A stretch of DNA of 64,000 nt, from NCBI RefSeq assembly GCF_014200495.1, contig NZ_JACHBY010000009.1, positions 151,210 through 215,209 on the forward strand, read 5' to 3'. Position numbers and translations under genes: made by a program. This document shows, piece after piece, positions 24,958-34,087 of the stretch. Numbering within the stretch: position 1 is the stretch's first letter; each line of letters begins with the position of its first letter. Source of the DNA: Mucilaginibacter geliditolerans. Lineage in GTDB: Bacteria; Bacteroidota; Bacteroidia; Sphingobacteriales; Sphingobacteriaceae. The notes below the pieces were generated by a model. The model searched no databases, was not told where the DNA came from, and was given only the letters and a program-made list of their open reading frames with translations.

Positions 24958-26361
24958 TTAAATATGTATTGGCCTGTTATCCGTAGCGGCTAAACAAGCT
25001 TCGCGGAATGCTTCGGTATACGTTGGGTGAGCATGGCTGGCACGTGATACATCCTCTGCCGATGCGCGGAACTCCATGGATATAACGGCTTCAGCAATCA
25101 TATCCGCAGCACGCGGACCGATAATGTGTACGCCTAATATCTCGTCGGTAGCGGCATCTGCCAAAACCTTTACAAAACCGTCAAGGTCGCCACTGGCTAC
25201 TGCCCTGCCGCTTGCCCTGAAAGGGAATGAGCCTGTTTTATATTTAACGCCTGCCTCCTTTAATTGCTCCTCGGTTTGACCAACAGCTGCAACTTCGGGC
25301 CAGGTATAAACAACACCCGGTATCAGGTTATAGTTAATATGTGGTTTTTGTCCGGCAATGGTTTCAGCAACCAATGTACCTTCGTCCTCAGCTTTGTGGG
25401 CAAGCATAGCGCCGCGGATCACATCGCCTATGGCATAAACACCTTTAACACTGGTTTCCAGGTGATCATTAACGGCTACTTTTCTACCGCGTTCTTCAAC
25501 GGCAAGGCCTATTTTATCCAAACCTAAACCATCGGTGTAAGCAATACGGCCTACAGCAACAAGACAGTAATCACCTTTTAATTCTTTCTTTTCGCCGGTC
25601 GGGCTATCAAAGGTTACGCTTACTTCTTTACCTTTTGTGGTAGCGCCGGTAACTTTATGGCCTAAGTAAAACTCAACACCTTGTTTCTGCATTACTTTTT
25701 GCAGTTCCTTGCCCAGACTTTTATCCATAGTTGGGATAATAGAATCCATAAACTCAATTACAGAAACTTTTGCGCCTAAACGTGCATAAACTGAGCCTAG
25801 CTCCAACCCAATAACACCCCCACCAATTAATATCAGGTGCTTAGGTATTTCGGTAAGCGTTAAAGCCTCGGTTGAGGTAATAATACGTTTTTTATCGATC
25901 TTGATAAAAGGCAGGCTCGATGGTTTTGAACCGGTAGCTATAATAACATTGGTGCCGGTGATCTCCTGGGTAGTACCATCGGCTTTGGTTATAACAACGG
26001 TGTTTTTGTCTTTAAAAGAACCCACACCCTGGTACGAATCAATTTTATTCTTTTTGAACAGGAAAGTAATGCCGCTGGTATTTTTAGCAACAACCTCTGT
26101 TTTGCGCTTCATCATCTGGGTAAGGTCAACTGATAAATTATCAAGATTGATACCGTGAGTTTTGAAGGTATGTGATGCATTGTAATAATGCTCAGAAGAA
26201 TCAAGTAAAGCCTTTGAAGGGATACAGCCCACATTAAGGCAGGTGCCGCCAAAGGTTGAATATTTTTCGATACAGGCAGTTTTTAAACCCAATTGGGCAG
26301 CACGTATAGCGGCTACATAGCCACCTGGGCCCGAACCGATAACGATAACATCATATTGCAT
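24958..26361 (-). CDS. lpdA: Dihydrolipoyl dehydrogenase
   Basis: A 467-residue flavoenzyme, the E3 subunit of pyruvate and 2-oxoglutarate dehydrogenase complexes, which reoxidises dihydrolipoyl groups with NAD+. The FAD motif VIGSGPGGYVAA (residues 7-18), the redox-active disulfide CLNVGC (C41 and C46), the NAD motif IGGGVIGLELGSVYARLG and the C-terminal active-site HAHPTYTEAF with the His-Glu pair are all present. It is full length and monocistronic. A TAACTTTG element lies 20 nt upstream of its start codon. Confidence 0.96.
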   Translation of the reverse strand: MQYDVIVIGSGPGGYVAAIRAAQLGLKTACIEKYSTFGGTCLNVGCIPSKALLDSSEHYYNASHTFKTHGINLDNLSVDLTQMMKRKTEVVAKNTSGITFLFKKNKIDSYQGVGSFKDKNTVVITKADGTTQEITGTNVIIATGSKPSSLPFIKIDKKRIITSTEALTLTEIPKHLILIGGGVIGLELGSVYARLGAKVSVIEFMDSIIPTMDKSLGKELQKVMQKQGVEFYLGHKVTGATTKGKEVSVTFDSPTGEKKELKGDYCLVAVGRIAYTDGLGLDKIGLAVEERGRKVAVNDHLETSVKGVYAIGDVIRGAMLAHKAEDEGTLVAETIAGQKPHINYNLIPGVVYTWPEVAAVGQTEEQLKEAGVKYKTGSFPFRASGRAVASGDLDGFVKVLADAATDEILGVHIIGPRAADMIAEAVISMEFRASAEDVSRASHAHPTYTEAFREACLAATDNRPIHI

Positions 26362-26380
26362 AGTAGTGTAAATTTGCGAG

Positions 26381-26388
26381 CAAAGTTA
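26381..26388 (-). promoter_or_regulatory. Promoter -7 element of lpdA
   Basis: The minus strand reads TAACTTTG, a full TAnnTTTG match, 20 nt before the start codon. No TTG lies at the usual 19-20 bp upstream distance, so the -33 element is weak. Confidence 0.5.
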
Positions 26389-26451
26389 AGCATTATCTGC
26401 AGCTAAAAAAGCTCAATTATGTTAGTATTAAGTCAATTGTGGGCTGATGCT

Positions 26452-27231
26452 TTAGTCCTGTTTGATTGAATTTGCATCCTTTGTTTTATAGTAACCCATT
26501 TTCAGCATAAACAGTACAAACAAGCTGCCCAGCGGCACACCAAAAGCCCATACCGAATTTAAGTAACCAGTATAGGCAAAAGTCAACCCGAATAAAATCT
26601 GAACACTCAGCAGCTTAAAGAATATCCCACCTACTGCATTGTAACCAATAGTTGGCACATTCAGCAAAATAATGGCGAAGTATTTAAGCCATTTGCGTTT
26701 TATATTGCTGCGTTTCACCTGTACAATAACATAAATATTAAAGGCGAGTATAAGCAGCGGTATTATCCCAAAAAGCCAGAAGATAGTCATGTTGGGGATC
26801 TTTTGCTTTACATCGAGCAGGTTAAAGTTGAAGATCTTTTGCGATTTATCGTTAAATATCACCTGCACTTCGCCAAACTCCGTTGCATTGGAGATCTGCA
26901 TATGGAAAACGGTTTGCCCGGGCGCTGTTCCGTCAGATCCGGTTGAAAAGGTTTTCTGTGCCGTTTCAAAGGAGTAATCCAGCTTAGTGCCAAAATTCTG
27001 CACTAAAGATTGATGCACCAGTTTGAGCGATTTTTGGATAGTATCTACATATTGAGCATTTACACCCTGCAGATCCATTAATGAGGTACATTTATTATAG
27101 TCCTCATGTATCAGCGCTTCACAAAATTCTTTGGTAGTATCCCTGTAATTGAATACGTTGCCTATAAAACTGCATCCGCTAAATAATACGATCAGCAGGA
27201 TAACCGGGATAATTAATTTGATCTTCTTCAT
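26452..27231 (-). CDS. Lipoprotein with soluble N-terminal domain and C-terminal membrane helices, unknown function
   Basis: A 259-residue protein. The lipobox LFSGC puts the acylated cysteine at residue 20. Residues about 30-140 look like a small alpha/beta domain of the NTF2-like or DUF3887 kind (EFCEALIHEDYNKCTSLMD, and repeated beta-strand text later). Four hydrophobic stretches from about 148 onward could anchor it in the inner membrane, an odd combination for a lipoprotein. It is a single gene next to lpdA. I see no enzymatic motif. Confidence 0.55.
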   Translation of the reverse strand: MKKIKLIIPVILLIVLFSGCSFIGNVFNYRDTTKEFCEALIHEDYNKCTSLMDLQGVNAQYVDTIQKSLKLVHQSLVQNFGTKLDYSFETAQKTFSTGSDGTAPGQTVFHMQISNATEFGEVQVIFNDKSQKIFNFNLLDVKQKIPNMTIFWLFGIIPLLILAFNIYVIVQVKRSNIKRKWLKYFAIILLNVPTIGYNAVGGIFFKLLSVQILFGLTFAYTGYLNSVWAFGVPLGSLFVLFMLKMGYYKTKDANSIKQD

Positions 27232-27343
27232 TATAAATAAGTCAGGTGATGATCCTGTAAAATGATGCGAACATATTAATAATTTTTAACTTGTATTATT
27301 AATGCTTTGAGTATTTTAGCCGTTTAACTGACTGATAAAACAA

Positions 27344-29035
27344 ATGAAGCTAAACAGATTACTGATAGTTTTTCTAGGAATTCTATCTTTTAATGCAAAA
27401 GCCCAGTTGGGCACTCCTAAAGATACATTTACCCACGCCGATACCCTGCGGGGTAATATATATTCGCCGTTCCGTACCTGCTACGACATTAACTATTACC
27501 ACCTGGATGTTAAGTTTGATATCGACAATAAATTTATCAGCGGCAATGTACTTTTTAAATATACTGCTACGCAGGATTTCACTCAGTTGCAGTTCGACCT
27601 GTATGATAACCTGAAGATTGAAAAAGTAGTTTATAAAGGCGCCGAAGTGCCTTACCGGCGCGAAGCTAATGCCGTGTTTGTTACCTTCCCTACTACTATC
27701 AACAAGGGTAGCAAGAATGAATTTATGGTTTATTACTCAGGCAACCCTACCATCGCCAAAAATGCACCATGGGATGGTGGTGTAGTTTATAAAAAGGATT
27801 CATTAAACAAGCCATGGGTGGCTACTGCCTGCCAGGGCGATGGAGCGAGCATATGGTGGCCTAATAAGGATCAACAGGCTGATGAGGTTGATAGTGCTTT
27901 GATCAGCATAAGTGTACCTACGGGGCTAAAAGATGTGTCAAATGGCCGATTACGCAAAGTTACCGACCTGGGCAATGGCTATACGCAGTTTGATTGGTTT
28001 GTAGCTAACCCGATAAACAACTACGATATTGAAGCCAACATTGGTGATTATACCCATTTCAGCGATACTTATGATGGCGAAAAAGGCAAGCTAAGTCTTG
28101 ATTACTGGGTACTGCCCTATCACCTGGAGCAAGCTAAAAAGCAATTCGGCGCAAATGTAAAGCGGATGCTGCAATCGCATGAGCACTGGTTTGGGCCATA
28201 CCCTTTTTATGAGGATGGTTATAAACTGATTGAAACACCGCATTTAGGTATGGAGCATCAAAGCGGTATAGCCTACGGCAATCATTACATGAATGGCTAT
28301 TTGGGTATGGATCTTTCCCACACAGGATGGGGCTTAAAATTCGACTATATTATTATACATGAAAGCGGGCACGAATGGTTTGGCAACAACATTACCTCAA
28401 AAGATCTGGCCGATATGTGGATACATGAATCTTTCACCGATTACTCTGAATCATTATTTGTTGAAACATTCTACGGCAAACAAGCCGGGCAGGAATATGT
28501 GCACGGTTTACGTAATGGTATAGCTAATGACAGACCTATAGTTGGTCCATACGGCGTGAATAAAGAAGGCGCAGAAGATATGTATGATAAAGGTTCGGTT
28601 ATTTTAAATATGGTGCGTACTATTATTAATGATGATGAAAAGTGGCGCAGCATTTTACGGGGATTGAATAAAACTTTTTATCACCAAACAGTTACCTATA
28701 ATGATATTGTAAATTATATTTCTGATCACTCGGGCCAAAACTTAAAACCTGTTTTTGATCAATACCTGCACTACACTAATTTACCTGTATTGTACATCAC
28801 TAATAGAAAAGGTAAATTATACTGTATGTGGACAGGTTGTATCCCTGATTTCAATATGCCAATAAGGATAAGAATGAAAGGCGGTGAATACAAATACTTT
28901 ACACCAAAAGCAACCAACGGAAGAGGCCCGGTTAGCTCAAGAGTGCAACCAACGCTTATTAACATCCCCGGCATAAATAAAGATAACGTTGAGGTTGATA
29001 CCTTTAACTACTATATAGGCGTGTTGATAGATTAA
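27344..29035 (+). CDS. M1 family metallopeptidase, secreted
   Basis: A 563-residue exported zinc peptidase. The signal peptide covers residues 1-20. After an N-terminal beta domain, GMEHQS takes the place of the GxMEN motif. HESGHEWF at about 339-346 and WIHESF about 18 residues later give the two zinc histidines, the catalytic glutamate and the third ligand. It is shorter than the paralogue at 4906-6903 and ends with a beta-sandwich rather than a helical domain. Such enzymes probably degrade imported or environmental peptides in the periplasm. Monocistronic. Confidence 0.9.
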   Translation: MKLNRLLIVFLGILSFNAKAQLGTPKDTFTHADTLRGNIYSPFRTCYDINYYHLDVKFDIDNKFISGNVLFKYTATQDFTQLQFDLYDNLKIEKVVYKGAEVPYRREANAVFVTFPTTINKGSKNEFMVYYSGNPTIAKNAPWDGGVVYKKDSLNKPWVATACQGDGASIWWPNKDQQADEVDSALISISVPTGLKDVSNGRLRKVTDLGNGYTQFDWFVANPINNYDIEANIGDYTHFSDTYDGEKGKLSLDYWVLPYHLEQAKKQFGANVKRMLQSHEHWFGPYPFYEDGYKLIETPHLGMEHQSGIAYGNHYMNGYLGMDLSHTGWGLKFDYIIIHESGHEWFGNNITSKDLADMWIHESFTDYSESLFVETFYGKQAGQEYVHGLRNGIANDRPIVGPYGVNKEGAEDMYDKGSVILNMVRTIINDDEKWRSILRGLNKTFYHQTVTYNDIVNYISDHSGQNLKPVFDQYLHYTNLPVLYITNRKGKLYCMWTGCIPDFNMPIRIRMKGGEYKYFTPKATNGRGPVSSRVQPTLINIPGINKDNVEVDTFNYYIGVLID

Positions 29036-29185
29036 TGACCGATCTTTAACAATACCGGCTAATTTAGTAAATTGCCCTTTATCGATCCCTTTTATATGGG
29101 ATTTATAAAGGGCTTAATTTTTTTGAGTTTTCGTGCAACTACTTCTATATACCAGGCGTCTTATAACCAAACAAACTCATAGATT

Positions 29186-29923
29186 ATGAAATCAATTACT
29201 AAGATCTTATTGGCAGCCGCATTACTAACAGGCGCCAACTATACTTTTGCAAACACACATGAATTTGCAAAAGTTAAAACAGACAATACCGTACAGGACC
29301 GTCACCTTACAGGCTTTAACGCTGTTGACGCGGCAGGCTCATTTGATGTATACATTGTACAGAGCGGTACTGAGTCGGTAAGAGTTGAAGCCCCTGCTGA
29401 TGTTATTGACAAAATTGTTACTGAAGTTGAAGGTGGTGAATTAAAGATACACGACAAAAACAATTCTGGCTGGAACTGGAGCGGATTAACTCACAAAAAG
29501 ATAGCTGTTTATGTTTCGGTAAAGGATATCAACAGCATAGGCATCACCGGTTCAGGCAATGTATTTTTTAAAGAAGGCATTAGAGCAAACTCACTTAAAG
29601 TAAGGGTAAGCGGCTCGGGTGATGTATTTGGTAAAGTTGACGTAAAATCGTTAGAAGCCAGCATATCAGGTTCAGGCGATATGAAACTTTCGGGCCATGC
29701 CGAAACTTCAACTATACATGTATCAGGCTCTGGTGATTTCACTGCTAAAGAACTGGCTACTGTAAACACCTCTGTGCATGTAACAGGCTCAGGCGATGCT
29801 GCTATTAACGTTAGCGGTAGTCTTGATGCTTCTGTATCAGGTTCAGGTGATATTAGCTACACCGGCGGCGCGCAGCATGTTGTTAAATCAAAATCTGGTA
29901 GCGGCGATATTAGCGGTAATTAA
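29186..29923 (+). CDS. GIN-domain (DUF2807) exported protein
   Basis: A 245-residue exported protein with a signal peptide (1-22). From residue about 40 it consists of short beta strands separated by repeated S/T-G-S-G-D/N turns (seven copies from about residue 118 to the end), the pattern of the head GIN/DUF2807 auto-transporter-like adhesin family. The repeats predict a right-handed beta-solenoid. Function is unknown; a surface or cell-envelope stress role has been proposed for the family. The gene is followed by a strong terminator. Confidence 0.85.
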   Translation: MKSITKILLAAALLTGANYTFANTHEFAKVKTDNTVQDRHLTGFNAVDAAGSFDVYIVQSGTESVRVEAPADVIDKIVTEVEGGELKIHDKNNSGWNWSGLTHKKIAVYVSVKDINSIGITGSGNVFFKEGIRANSLKVRVSGSGDVFGKVDVKSLEASISGSGDMKLSGHAETSTIHVSGSGDFTAKELATVNTSVHVTGSGDAAINVSGSLDASVSGSGDISYTGGAQHVVKSKSGSGDISGN

Positions 29924-29943
29924 TTATTAATTGATCTATATGA

Positions 29944-29976
29944 AACGCTCTGTTCCAAAAGAACAGAGCGTTTTTT
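29944..29976 (+). terminator. Intrinsic terminator of the GIN-domain gene
   Basis: AACGCTCTGTTC pairs perfectly with GAACAGAGCGTT over a 5-nt loop, followed by TTTTTG on the plus strand. Confidence 0.88.
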
Positions 29977-29992
29977 GTTTAGAGATGATATA

Positions 29993-30025
29993 AGACTTAC
30001 GAAGTTTTAAAAACTTCGTAAGTCT
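29993..30025. repeat. ACTTACGAAGT-type palindrome, copy 2
   Basis: Arms AGACTTACGAAGTTT (29993-30007) and AAACTTCGTAAGTCT (30011-30025) are perfect complements. It lies between a terminator and the next large palindrome. Confidence 0.8.
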
Positions 30026-30035
30026 GCTTTTCTCT

Positions 30036-30141
30036 CCAAGCGTCATTGCGAGGTATGAAGCAATCCCCGACTTTGCAGATCCACTTGCAAGGACCGCTCT
30101 ATATAGTTAGGGATTGCTTCATACCTCGCAATGACGCTTGG
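30036..30141. repeat. REP-like palindrome, GTCATTGCGAGG family, copy 2
   Basis: Perfect 32-bp arms at 30036-30067 and 30110-30141. Compared with copy 1 the arm reads GAGGTATGAAG instead of GAGGAACGAAG, and the opposite arm carries the matching changes, so pairing is kept. It lies between the convergent GIN-domain and rplQ genes. Confidence 0.85.
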
Positions 30142-30157
30142 AAATAACGTTGAAAAC

Positions 30158-30192
30158 AAAAAAAGGCCCTGATCAAATGATCAGGGCCTTTA
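30158..30192 (-). terminator. Intrinsic terminator of the S10-spc-alpha unit
   Basis: AAAGGCCCTGATCA pairs perfectly with TGATCAGGGCCTTT across a 2-nt loop; on the minus strand TTTTTTTG follows. It lies 23 nt after the rplQ stop. Confidence 0.9.
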
Positions 30193-30214
30193 ATATTAAT
30201 TGAAAGAGGATTAA

Positions 30215-30793
30215 TTATTCTCCTTTTTCAGCGTTTTCTTCGTTATCAGCAGCTGGTGCTTCTTCGGCAGCAGGAGCTTCTGCTACTGGAGCCTCGTCAA
30301 CAACCGGTGCTTCAACAACCTCTGCAGCTGGAGCAGTAGCAGCATCCTGTGCAACAGGAGCCTTAGCTTTAGCTGAACCACCGCGACGACGGGTTGTCTT
30401 TTTAGCTGTTTGTGCGTTATCGCCACCGTAAACAGTGTTATAATCTACTAATTCAATCAGTGCCATTTCAGCGTTGTCACCTAAACGGTTTTCCATTTTG
30501 ATGATACGAGTGTAACCACCCGGACGGTTAGCAATTTTCTCAGCTATGTCACGGAACAGGATGCTAACTGCATCTTTATCCTGTAAGTAGCTAAATGCTG
30601 TACGACGTGAGTGAGTAGTGTCGCTTTTTGATTTAGTTAAGATTGGCTCAACATAAACGCGTAAAGCTTTTGCTTTAGCTAATGTTGTAGTGATACGCTT
30701 GTGTAAAATAAGCGAAGTTGCCATGTTACTCAGCATCGCTTTGCGGTGGCTGGTAGTACGGCCTAAGTGATTGTGTTTTTTTCCGTGTCTCAT
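30215..30793 (-). CDS. rplQ: 50S ribosomal protein L17, with acidic C-terminal extension
   Basis: A 192-residue protein. Residues 1-125 are the normal L17 core ([20 protein letters not shown], then [18 protein letters not shown]). Residues about 130-192 form a tail: a short basic stretch (KKTTRRRGG) and then Ala-Pro-Val-Glu-rich acidic sequence to the end. Most bacterial L17 proteins stop at about 120. Last gene of the cluster; the upstream gap to rpoA is 153 bp and holds a heptad-phased inverted repeat. Confidence 0.95.
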   Translation of the reverse strand: MRHGKKHNHLGRTTSHRKAMLSNMATSLILHKRITTTLAKAKALRVYVEPILTKSKSDTTHSRRTAFSYLQDKDAVSILFRDIAEKIANRPGGYTRIIKMENRLGDNAEMALIELVDYNTVYGGDNAQTAKKTTRRRGGSAKAKAPVAQDAATAPAAEVVEAPVVDEAPVAEAPAAEEAPAADNEENAEKGE

Positions 30794-30874
30794 TGTTTTT
30801 TAATTTTAGCACGTGCATACCGTTGGGCGATTACCTCAAGCCCTCGGAATTATGCCTTCGCTGTTTTTATTGTT

Positions 30875-30943
30875 AGTAGTGAATTGTGAGTGGTGAGTAT
30901 GAAGCAGTAAAAACTACTCACTATTCACCAATCACTGCTCACC
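30875..30943. repeat. Heptad-phased inverted repeat between rpoA and rplQ
   Basis: The right arm (30913-30943) is a run of 7-nt words of the form CTNNTCA (for example CTACTCA, CTATTCA, CTGCTCA). The left arm (30875-30899) has the complementary form, for example GTGAATT and GTGAGTG. The arms are 13 nt apart. Confidence 0.65.
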
Positions 30944-30946
30944 AAA

Positions 30947-31939
30947 TTATTCTTCGTCTAACTTAAATTTAGACAGGTTCATACCGAAAGATAATCCTTT
31001 TGATTTAACCAGGTCCTGAATTTCAGTTAATGATTTTTTTCCGAAGTTTCTGAATTTTAACATGTCAGCAACATCATATGATACTAAATCAGCCAGGCTG
31101 CGGATGTCAGCAGCTTTAAGGCAATTTAATGCACGTACTGAAAGATCAAGGTCAACCAATTCAGTTTTCAGGATCTTGCGCATGTGCAGGATCTCTTCAT
31201 CAACTTCTTTAGTTTCTTCCTTAGCCTGTGCTTCAAGCATCATGTTTTCATCGCTGAACAGCATAAAGTGCTGGATCAGGATCTTTGCTGCTTCTTTAAG
31301 CGCATCTTCAGGGTGTATTGAACCATCAGTTGTAATATCCAGCACTAATTTTTCGTAGTCTGTTTTTTGTTCAACACGATAGTTTTCAATAGTGAACTTT
31401 ACATTTTTGATCGGGGTGAAAATAGAATCGATAGCTATTACACCTACATTAGCATCCGGGTTTTTATTTTCGTCGCTTGGGATGTAACCGCGACCCTTGT
31501 TGATAGTAAGCTCGATTTCAAGCGTTACTGAAGAGTCCATGTTACAGATAACAAGGTCAGGATTTAAAACTGTAAAGTTGTTAGAGAATTTGCTGATATC
31601 GCCAGCTTTAAAAGCATCCTGACCATTAATGATCACGAATATTTTTTCGCTGTCGCCAGATTCGCCTGTCTTTTTGAAACGTACCTGTTTAAGGTTCAGT
31701 ATGATCTCGGTAACATCTTCAACAACACCTTTGATTGTAGAAAACTCATGCATCACTCCTGAGAAACGTACAGAAGTAATCGCATAACCTTCTAATGATG
31801 AAAGTAAGATACGACGCAGAGCATTACCAATGGTTATACCGAAACCTGGTTCTAACGGACGAAACTCAAACGTGCCATCAAAATCAGTTGATTTCTGCAT
31901 GATAACCTTGTCTGGTTTTTGAAATGCTAAAATTGCCAT
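30947..31939 (-). CDS. rpoA: DNA-directed RNA polymerase subunit alpha
   Basis: A 330-residue polymerase subunit. The N-terminal assembly domain (about 1-230) carries [25 protein letters not shown] and the [16 protein letters not shown] segment. The C-terminal DNA- and activator-binding domain (about 255-325) has [22 protein letters not shown] and [11 protein letters not shown]. The length is normal. The gap from rpsD upstream contains a hairpin with a T-tract that could attenuate transcription. Confidence 0.97.
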   Translation of the reverse strand: MAILAFQKPDKVIMQKSTDFDGTFEFRPLEPGFGITIGNALRRILLSSLEGYAITSVRFSGVMHEFSTIKGVVEDVTEIILNLKQVRFKKTGESGDSEKIFVIINGQDAFKAGDISKFSNNFTVLNPDLVICNMDSSVTLEIELTINKGRGYIPSDENKNPDANVGVIAIDSIFTPIKNVKFTIENYRVEQKTDYEKLVLDITTDGSIHPEDALKEAAKILIQHFMLFSDENMMLEAQAKEETKEVDEEILHMRKILKTELVDLDLSVRALNCLKAADIRSLADLVSYDVADMLKFRNFGKKSLTEIQDLVKSKGLSFGMNLSKFKLDEE

Positions 31940-31987
31940 TTATATCCTTTGTTTATTGTTTACGAATTGATTTGATTAAACCACAAA

Positions 31988-32014
31988 AATGATTGGCAGC
32001 TTTTGCCAATCATT
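31988..32014 (-). terminator. Hairpin with T-tract between rpsD and rpoA, possible attenuator
   Basis: AATGATTGGCA and TGCCAATCATT are perfect complements with a 5-nt loop. On the minus strand TTTTTGTGG follows. It lies 19-45 nt after the rpsD stop and before rpoA. Confidence 0.5.
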
Positions 32015-32033
32015 CTGTGTATAAGTATCATTA

Positions 32034-32642
32034 TTATTTTGAGTATAACTCGACGATCAGGTTTTCCTTGATGTTTTCAGGAATCTCATCGCGGTTTGGA
32101 TAGTTAAGGAATTTACCGGTTAATTCGGCAGCATCCCATTCCAACCAGCTATATTTATTGATCTTTCTGCCGGCAACTGAATGCGAAATAGCTTCAAGAG
32201 ATTTTGATTTTTCACGTACCGAGATAACGTCGCCTGCTTTTAATTGATAAGAAGCAATGTTAACCACTTCGCCATTCACATTGATGTGTTTGTGGCCTAC
32301 CAACTGACGGGCAGCTGAACGGGTTGGCGCAATACCTAAACGGTAAACTGCGTTATCTAAACGGGCTTCTAAAAACTTTAATAAGTTTTCACCAGTGATA
32401 CCTTCTTTTGAAGAAGCGCGGTGAAACAAGTTTTCGAATTGTTTTTCCAATACACCGTAAGTGTATTTTACTTTTTGTTTTTCCATCAGCTGAGTTGAAT
32501 ACTCAGATTGCTTTCCTCTTCTTTTAGAAGCGCCATGCATTCCTGGTGGATAGTTTTTTCTTTCTAACGCTTTATCCGGACCGAAGATCGGCTCACGGAA
32601 ACGGCGTGCAATTTTTGATTTTGGACCTGTGTATCTAGCCAT
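32034..32642 (-). CDS. rpsD: 30S ribosomal protein S4
   Basis: A 202-residue primary 16S rRNA-binding protein. It has [21 protein letters not shown], the [22 protein letters not shown] segment and the S4 RNA-binding domain [34 protein letters not shown] (about 92-150). The N-terminus lacks the zinc-cysteine motif. In many bacteria S4 represses its own operon. Here it lies 67 bp downstream of rpsK and is followed by a hairpin before rpoA. Confidence 0.97.
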   Translation of the reverse strand: MARYTGPKSKIARRFREPIFGPDKALERKNYPPGMHGASKRRGKQSEYSTQLMEKQKVKYTYGVLEKQFENLFHRASSKEGITGENLLKFLEARLDNAVYRLGIAPTRSAARQLVGHKHINVNGEVVNIASYQLKAGDVISVREKSKSLEAISHSVAGRKINKYSWLEWDAAELTGKFLNYPNRDEIPENIKENLIVELYSK

Positions 32643-32709
32643 TTTTGTGTTGTTTTAAAGTATCAGACAGCCCGCAGCTGCTGAATCTTAGCTTTAAAAA
32701 ATATATTAA

Positions 32710-33099
32710 TTAAACTCTTCTTCTTTTTGAAGGACGACAACCGTTATGCGGAAGCGGTGTGATGTCTTTTATTGTGGTTACTTCAATACCTGCAGTTTGC
32801 AAAGTACGGATAGCTGATTCACGACCAGCGCCCGGGCCTTTTACAAATACTTCAACCTTGCGTAAACCTAAATCGTACGCAACTTTACCGCAATCGCCAG
32901 CAGCTTGTCCGGCAGCATAAGGGGTATTCTTTTTTGAACCTTTGAAACCCATTTTACCAGCTGACGACCATGATATAGCCTGGCCGGTTTTGTTAGTAAG
33001 GGTAATGATAATGTTGTTAAAAGTAGCATTGATATGTGCTTCGCCGATTGGCTCAACTATAACAACGCGTTTTTTGGTAACTTTTTTGCTCTTAGCCAT
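32710..33099 (-). CDS. rpsK: 30S ribosomal protein S11
   Basis: A 129-residue platform protein of the small subunit. Recognisable segments are [20 protein letters not shown] and [19 protein letters not shown], and the C-terminal [18 protein letters not shown] is nearly invariant. The length is normal. It is separated from rpsM by 130 bp, a large gap for this cluster. Confidence 0.97.
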   Translation of the reverse strand: MAKSKKVTKKRVVIVEPIGEAHINATFNNIIITLTNKTGQAISWSSAGKMGFKGSKKNTPYAAGQAAGDCGKVAYDLGLRKVEVFVKGPGAGRESAIRTLQTAGIEVTTIKDITPLPHNGCRPSKRRRV

Positions 33100-33106
33100 T
33101 TTTTTA

Positions 33107-33135
33107 ATTATTGAGTTAACAGATTATTGAGTTAA
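33107..33135. repeat. Direct repeat in the rpsM-rpsK gap
   Basis: ATTATTGAGTTAA occurs at 33107-33119 and 33123-33135, a 16-bp period. The rest of the 33100-33229 gap is AT-rich, with no gene or clear promoter. Confidence 0.55.
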
Positions 33136-33229
33136 TGATATAACCCGGACCCGGTAACTATTTATTTATAATATATATTCCAAATGATCTAAGCGCATAT
33201 ATACTGCCCCGTTGATCATTCATCAATTA

Positions 33230-33607
33230 CTATTTAGTAGCTTTCTTTTTGTTAGCAACTGTTTTACGTTTTCCTTTACGGGTACGTGAGTTGTTTTTAG
33301 TACGCTGACCACGTAATGGTAAACCTTTACGGTGACGTGTACCACGGTAACAACCTATATCCATTAAACGTTTAATGTTAAGCTGAACTTCTGAACGCAG
33401 TGAACCTTCAACCTTGATCTGATCGTTAATGATACCACGTATGGTAGCTAACTGATCATCGTTCCAATCCTGAACTTTGGTATCAAAACTAATACCTGCC
33501 TGATTCAAAATTTCCTGAGCGGTTGAGCGGCCTATTCCGTAGATATAGGTTAAGCCTATCTCTCCTCTTTTATTTTTTGGTAAATCAATACCTGATATCC
33601 TTGCCAT
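33230..33607 (-). CDS. rpsM: 30S ribosomal protein S13
   Basis: A 125-residue head protein that contacts the large subunit. It has [26 protein letters not shown], the helix-two-turn-helix region, and [28 protein letters not shown] near the C-terminus. The tail after residue 115 is basic ([13 protein letters not shown]). It follows rpmJ by 73 bp. Confidence 0.97.
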   Translation of the reverse strand: MARISGIDLPKNKRGEIGLTYIYGIGRSTAQEILNQAGISFDTKVQDWNDDQLATIRGIINDQIKVEGSLRSEVQLNIKRLMDIGCYRGTRHRKGLPLRGQRTKNNSRTRKGKRKTVANKKKATK

Positions 33608-33680
33608 ATTTTTTGTTTGTGCTTTTACGTAATAATCGAACGGCGGGCCACCGTTGTACGAATTATTACAATCTTTTTAA

Positions 33681-33797
33681 TTATCCCTGACGTTGTTTAT
33701 ACTTCGGGTTCTTTTTGTTTATAACATAAAGTTTCCCGTTGCGGCGGATGATCTTGCAATCAACACTGCGTTTTTTAATGGATGCTCTAACTTTCAT
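33681..33797 (-). CDS. rpmJ: 50S ribosomal protein L36
   Basis: A 38-residue protein found by direct translation: [20 protein letters not shown], continuing with the end [11 protein letters not shown]14 is the only cysteine. The four-residue zinc set (CxxC, C, H) is absent, so this is the zinc-free C- form. It begins 8 nt after infA and precedes rpsM by 73 bp. Confidence 0.95.
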   Translation of the reverse strand: MKVRASIKKRSVDCKIIRRNGKLYVINKKNPKYKQRQG

Positions 33798-33805
33798 CTC
33801 TTTAA

Positions 33806-34024
33806 TTATTTATATCTATAGGTTATTCTACCTTTTGTTAAATCATACGGACTCATCTCTAATTTCACTCTGTCGCCAGGTAAAATTTTGATGTAGTGCA
33901 TCCGCATTTTTCCGGAAATATGCGCAATAATCTCATGGCCATTCTCTAGTTCAACCCTGAACATTGCATTAGATAATGCTTCCCGAATTGTTCCGTCCTG
34001 TTCAATCGAAGATTGTTTAGCCAT
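33806..34024 (-). CDS. infA: Translation initiation factor IF-1
   Basis: A 72-residue OB-fold protein that occupies the ribosomal A site during initiation. It has [22 protein letters not shown], the S1-like [21 protein letters not shown] and the ending [16 protein letters not shown]. The length is exact for the family. The 63-bp gap after map includes TAATTTTG on the minus strand, a possible internal promoter. Confidence 0.97.
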   Translation of the reverse strand: MAKQSSIEQDGTIREALSNAMFRVELENGHEIIAHISGKMRMHYIKILPGDRVKLEMSPYDLTKGRITYRYK

Positions 34025-34068
34025 ATTTTACTGATTATTACTTAATTATCCGCCCTAAAACCGGGATG

Positions 34069-34076
34069 CAAAATTA
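34069..34076 (-). promoter_or_regulatory. Possible internal promoter -7 before infA
   Basis: The minus strand reads TAATTTTG, matching TAnnTTTG, 44 nt before the infA start. No TTG is found at the right distance, and the upstream sequence is a long T/A tract at the end of map. It may boost the distal half of the cluster. Confidence 0.35.
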
Positions 34077-34087
34077 ATAATTTTTTT

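Noticed and set aside
30036..30141. Large palindrome as terminator for the convergent GIN-domain and rplQ genes
   Set aside because: Both genes already have good terminators (29944-29976 and 30158-30192), and the palindrome has no T-tract and occurs in unrelated gaps.
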